From contig JARRNJ010000069.1 in NCBI GenBank assembly GCA_037385045.1, forward strand, positions 1 through 13,792: a DNA stretch of 13,792 nucleotides, given 5' to 3'. Shown in pieces: positions 12,804 through 13,792 of the stretch. The notes under the pieces are model-generated. The model ran no database searches. It worked only from the letters and a program-made list of their open reading frames with translations, and was not told where the DNA came from. The position numbers and the translations under genes are program-made. Numbering within the stretch: position 1 is the stretch's first letter; every line of letters begins with the position of its first letter. The DNA comes from JARRNJ01 sp037385045. GTDB taxonomy: Bacteria; Pseudomonadota; Gammaproteobacteria; JASBUN01.

Positions 12804-13792
12804 TCAGTCGGCCTGCAGGACCTTGACGAACTGATCGTCGAGGGTGTCCGCGATCACCGGCATCTTGCCGATCTGCTTCTTCTTCAGCAGGATGTCGCCG
12901 ATGACCTTGCCGTTGGTGTAGAACGACAGGATGTTGTCGGACTTGTTGAAGTTGCCCATCATCTCGCCGGCCGTGGGATTCTTCACGTCGTTCAACTGCT
13001 CCAGCGCCTCGGCCGGCGTCACGCCCATGGCCTTGGCGATGTACTTGGCGGCCTGCTTGGGCTGCTTCTTCATGAACGCCAGCGCATCGAGATAGCCCTG
13101 AATGATGCCCTTGACCTCTTTCGGGTGCTTCTTGATGTAATCGCCCTTGAACACCAGCACGTCGGTGATCAAGCCGGGTGCCTGGCGGCTGGAGAGGATG
13201 ACGTGAAACTGTTTGCCGCCGCCGCTGGCGACGATGGTGGATACGCTCGGCTGGTAGGTGACGCCCACCGGCACCGCGCCGCTGGCCATGGCCCCGGCCA
13301 CGCTTTCCGGCGACATGTGCACCGGCGTGATATCCGCCTCGCTCATGCCGTTGCTCTGCAGCGCGTAGGCGAGCAGAAAGTCGGAGGGCGACAGCGGATT
13401 GTAGGCCACCTTCATGCCCTTGATGTCCTTGATGCTCTTGATGGACGTCTTGGCAACGATGGCGTCGCCGCCGTTGGAGTAATCGATCGGCAATACCACT
13501 TTGAACGGCCAGCCCTTGGCGGCGGCGCCGATGACCATGTCGTAGGTGAGCATGGCGCCGTCGATGGAACCGCCCTGCAGCGCGCCGGGCATGGTGGAGT
13601 TGTCGGCGAAGTTCACCAGGTTCACCTTGACGCCGTATTTCTTGTAGGTGTCGAGGGCGTCGGCGACGTAAAACGGCGCGTAGCCGATCCACACCACGGT
13701 GCCGACGTTCACGGTCGGACGCGCCTGGGCCTGTTGCAGAGGGGACAGCAACCCCGCCAACGACAGCGCCAGGACCAGCAGTCTGGTCAGAA
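12804..13792 (-). CDS. Periplasmic substrate-binding protein, NMT1/TauA-like (5' end outside window)
   Basis: Periplasmic receptor of a nitrate/taurine-type ABC importer; about 329 residues are visible. The frame is open to the right edge and shows a signal peptide core (LTRLLVLALSLAGLL) with cleavage near QAQA before RPTVNVG, so only the first few residues are missing. The TTG at 13760 is inside the signal peptide and is not the start. Mature motifs are WIGYAPFYVADAL, DYSNGGDAIVAK, SIKDIKGMKVAYN and SPESVAGAMASGAVPVGVTYQPS, the usual two-lobe pattern. It is only moderately like the other binding protein in the window. No permease is adjacent; the likely partners are at 5041-5949 and 4179-5033, at the far end of the same series. 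The ligand is inferred to be the substrate of the enzyme block. Confidence 0.92.
   Translation of the reverse strand, partial: LTRLLVLALSLAGLLSPLQQAQARPTVNVGTVVWIGYAPFYVADALDTYKKYGVKVNLVNFADNSTMPGALQGGSIDGAMLTYDMVIGAAAKGWPFKVVLPIDYSNGGDAIVAKTSIKSIKDIKGMKVAYNPLSPSDFLLAYALQSNGMSEADITPVHMSPESVAGAMASGAVPVGVTYQPSVSTIVASGGGKQFHVILSSRQAPGLITDVLVFKGDYIKKHPKEVKGIIQGYLDALAFMKKQPKQAAKYIAKAMGVTPAEALEQLNDVKNPTAGEMMGNFNKSDNILSFYTNGKVIGDILLKKKQIGKMPVIADTLDDQFVKVLQAD

Overview
The window is a GC-rich (roughly two-thirds G+C by eye) stretch of a proteobacterial chromosome. Genes are packed tightly, with 4- to 8-base overlaps and ATGA-type junctions. Two exact matches to the sigma-54 (-24/-12) promoter consensus, one with an NtrC-type site at the usual upstream distance, point to a proteobacterium that controls these genes by nitrogen status. 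I cannot name the genus. There are no RNA genes, insertion sequences or CRISPR arrays, and no transcription regulator is encoded here.

Layout. (1) 1-2673, minus strand: an ABC uptake operon of the nitrate/taurine type, in the order binding protein, permease, ATPase. The ATPase runs off the left edge. The binding protein and permease look like the transporter that usually sits beside urea/guanidine carboxylase genes. (2) 2674-2946: a divergent control region with a perfect sigma-54 promoter, an NtrC-like site and a 28-bp palindrome over the predicted start site, plus a TATAAT box facing the other way. (3) 2947-4167, plus strand: a lone M16 zinc peptidase. (4) 4179-13792, minus strand: a long gene series transcribed right to left. 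Its order is binding protein (5' end outside the window), membrane desaturase, SDR, creatininase, isochorismatase-type amidohydrolase, second SDR, metallo-beta-lactamase-fold hydrolase, unknown protein, EamA exporter/permease. A 300-bp gap with a second perfect sigma-54 promoter follows, then the permease and ATPase that probably serve the binding protein at the start of the series.

Interpretation. The middle block reads as a nitrogen-scavenging catabolic cassette. A binding protein-dependent importer brings in a small nitrogenous compound. A di-iron membrane enzyme and two dehydrogenases could oxidise it. A creatininase-family enzyme could open a cyclic amide, and a cysteine amidohydrolase of the biuret/N-carbamoylsarcosine type could release ammonia. 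The metallo-beta-lactamase-fold enzyme could hydrolyse a lactone or similar bond, and the EamA protein could move a product across the membrane. The substrate cannot be read from the sequence. The creatininase keeps every metal ligand but has Phe in place of one of the two active-site Trp residues, and no creatinase is present, so plain creatinine use is not assured. This block is the best candidate for an undescribed system.
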